Part shown: positions 63,942-64,000 of the stretch, in pieces
Layout: each line of letters begins with the position of its first letter
Position numbering within the stretch: the first letter of the stretch is position 1
DNA from: Echinarachnius parma
Lineage: Eukaryota > Echinodermata > Echinoidea > Clypeasteroida > Echinarachniidae
Direction of reading: 5' to 3'
Assembly: GCA_037951105.1 (NCBI GenBank)
Contig: JBAMJV010004279.1
Coordinates: forward strand, 1-64,000
DNA: 64,000 nt
Notes under the pieces: model-generated
The model's database searches: none
What the model was told of the DNA's origin: nothing
What the model saw: only the letters and a program-made list of their open reading frames with translations
Translations under genes and position numbers: made by a program

Positions 63942-64000
63942 CAAAACAACAAAAAAGAAGAACGGAAAAGAACAGACCTACATATTCGAATGATTTGTAT

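Overview
The window looks like nuclear DNA of a marine invertebrate deuterostome. An echinoderm is my best guess and a hemichordate is possible. The reasons are AT-rich DNA, long introns with GT-AG borders, many small DNA transposons and MITEs, tRNA-derived SINE pieces and long microsatellites, plus the type of main gene. The species cannot be fixed from sequence alone. There are no bacterial-type operons, rRNAs or CRISPR arrays.

Main gene (+ strand, about 7.3-48.6 kb): seventeen exons join in frame with consistent intron phases into a 1,085-residue C-terminal portion ending at a stop codon at 48601. The order is COR domain (the partner of the Roc GTPase in ROCO proteins), a serine/proline/acidic tandem repeat placed inside the COR region, ZU5, UPA, Death domain, and a disordered tail with a basic end. 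The ZU5 part carries a His-Phe-Ser triad like the autocleavage site of PIDD and UNC5CL. The expected N-terminal part (Roc GTPase, perhaps LRR or ankyrin repeats) is not visible and probably lies upstream of base 1. The protein is probably an intracellular signalling or innate-immune/cell-death scaffold.

The introns hold most of the rest: two palindromic half-copies of Tc1-like transposons (22.1-23.9 and 36.9-38.6 kb), a 5.2-kb inverted repeat around a small MITE (28.8-34.0 kb), a family of MITEs bounded by TTAA, fold-back MITEs with CAGGGTGGCC ends, and a 1,493-bp element at 40197-41689. That element has ends reading CACAGTG + 23 bp + CCAAAAT and lies between 5-bp CGACG duplications, as expected for Transib, the superfamily related to the RAG recombinase. 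A duplicated copy of its target without the insertion lies about 370 bp downstream.

Upstream (0-7.3 kb): palindromic MITE-like units, four copies of a CACGTG-containing 15-mer, a roughly 96-bp satellite array between two arrays of a TCGTACGTACGA repeat, and a doubtful ankyrin-like relic.

Downstream (48.6-64 kb): repeat-rich DNA, one possible TATA promoter with a first exon (49.7-49.9 kb), several MITEs, ATT and GAT microsatellites, and the 3' end of a second gene on the minus strand (62145-60993). That gene encodes an unrecognised membrane protein with an AT-hook-like motif. Its last-but-one exon sits just beside a 300-bp GGA/GAA tract, which is pyrimidine-rich on the coding strand and so lies where a polypyrimidine tract would be.
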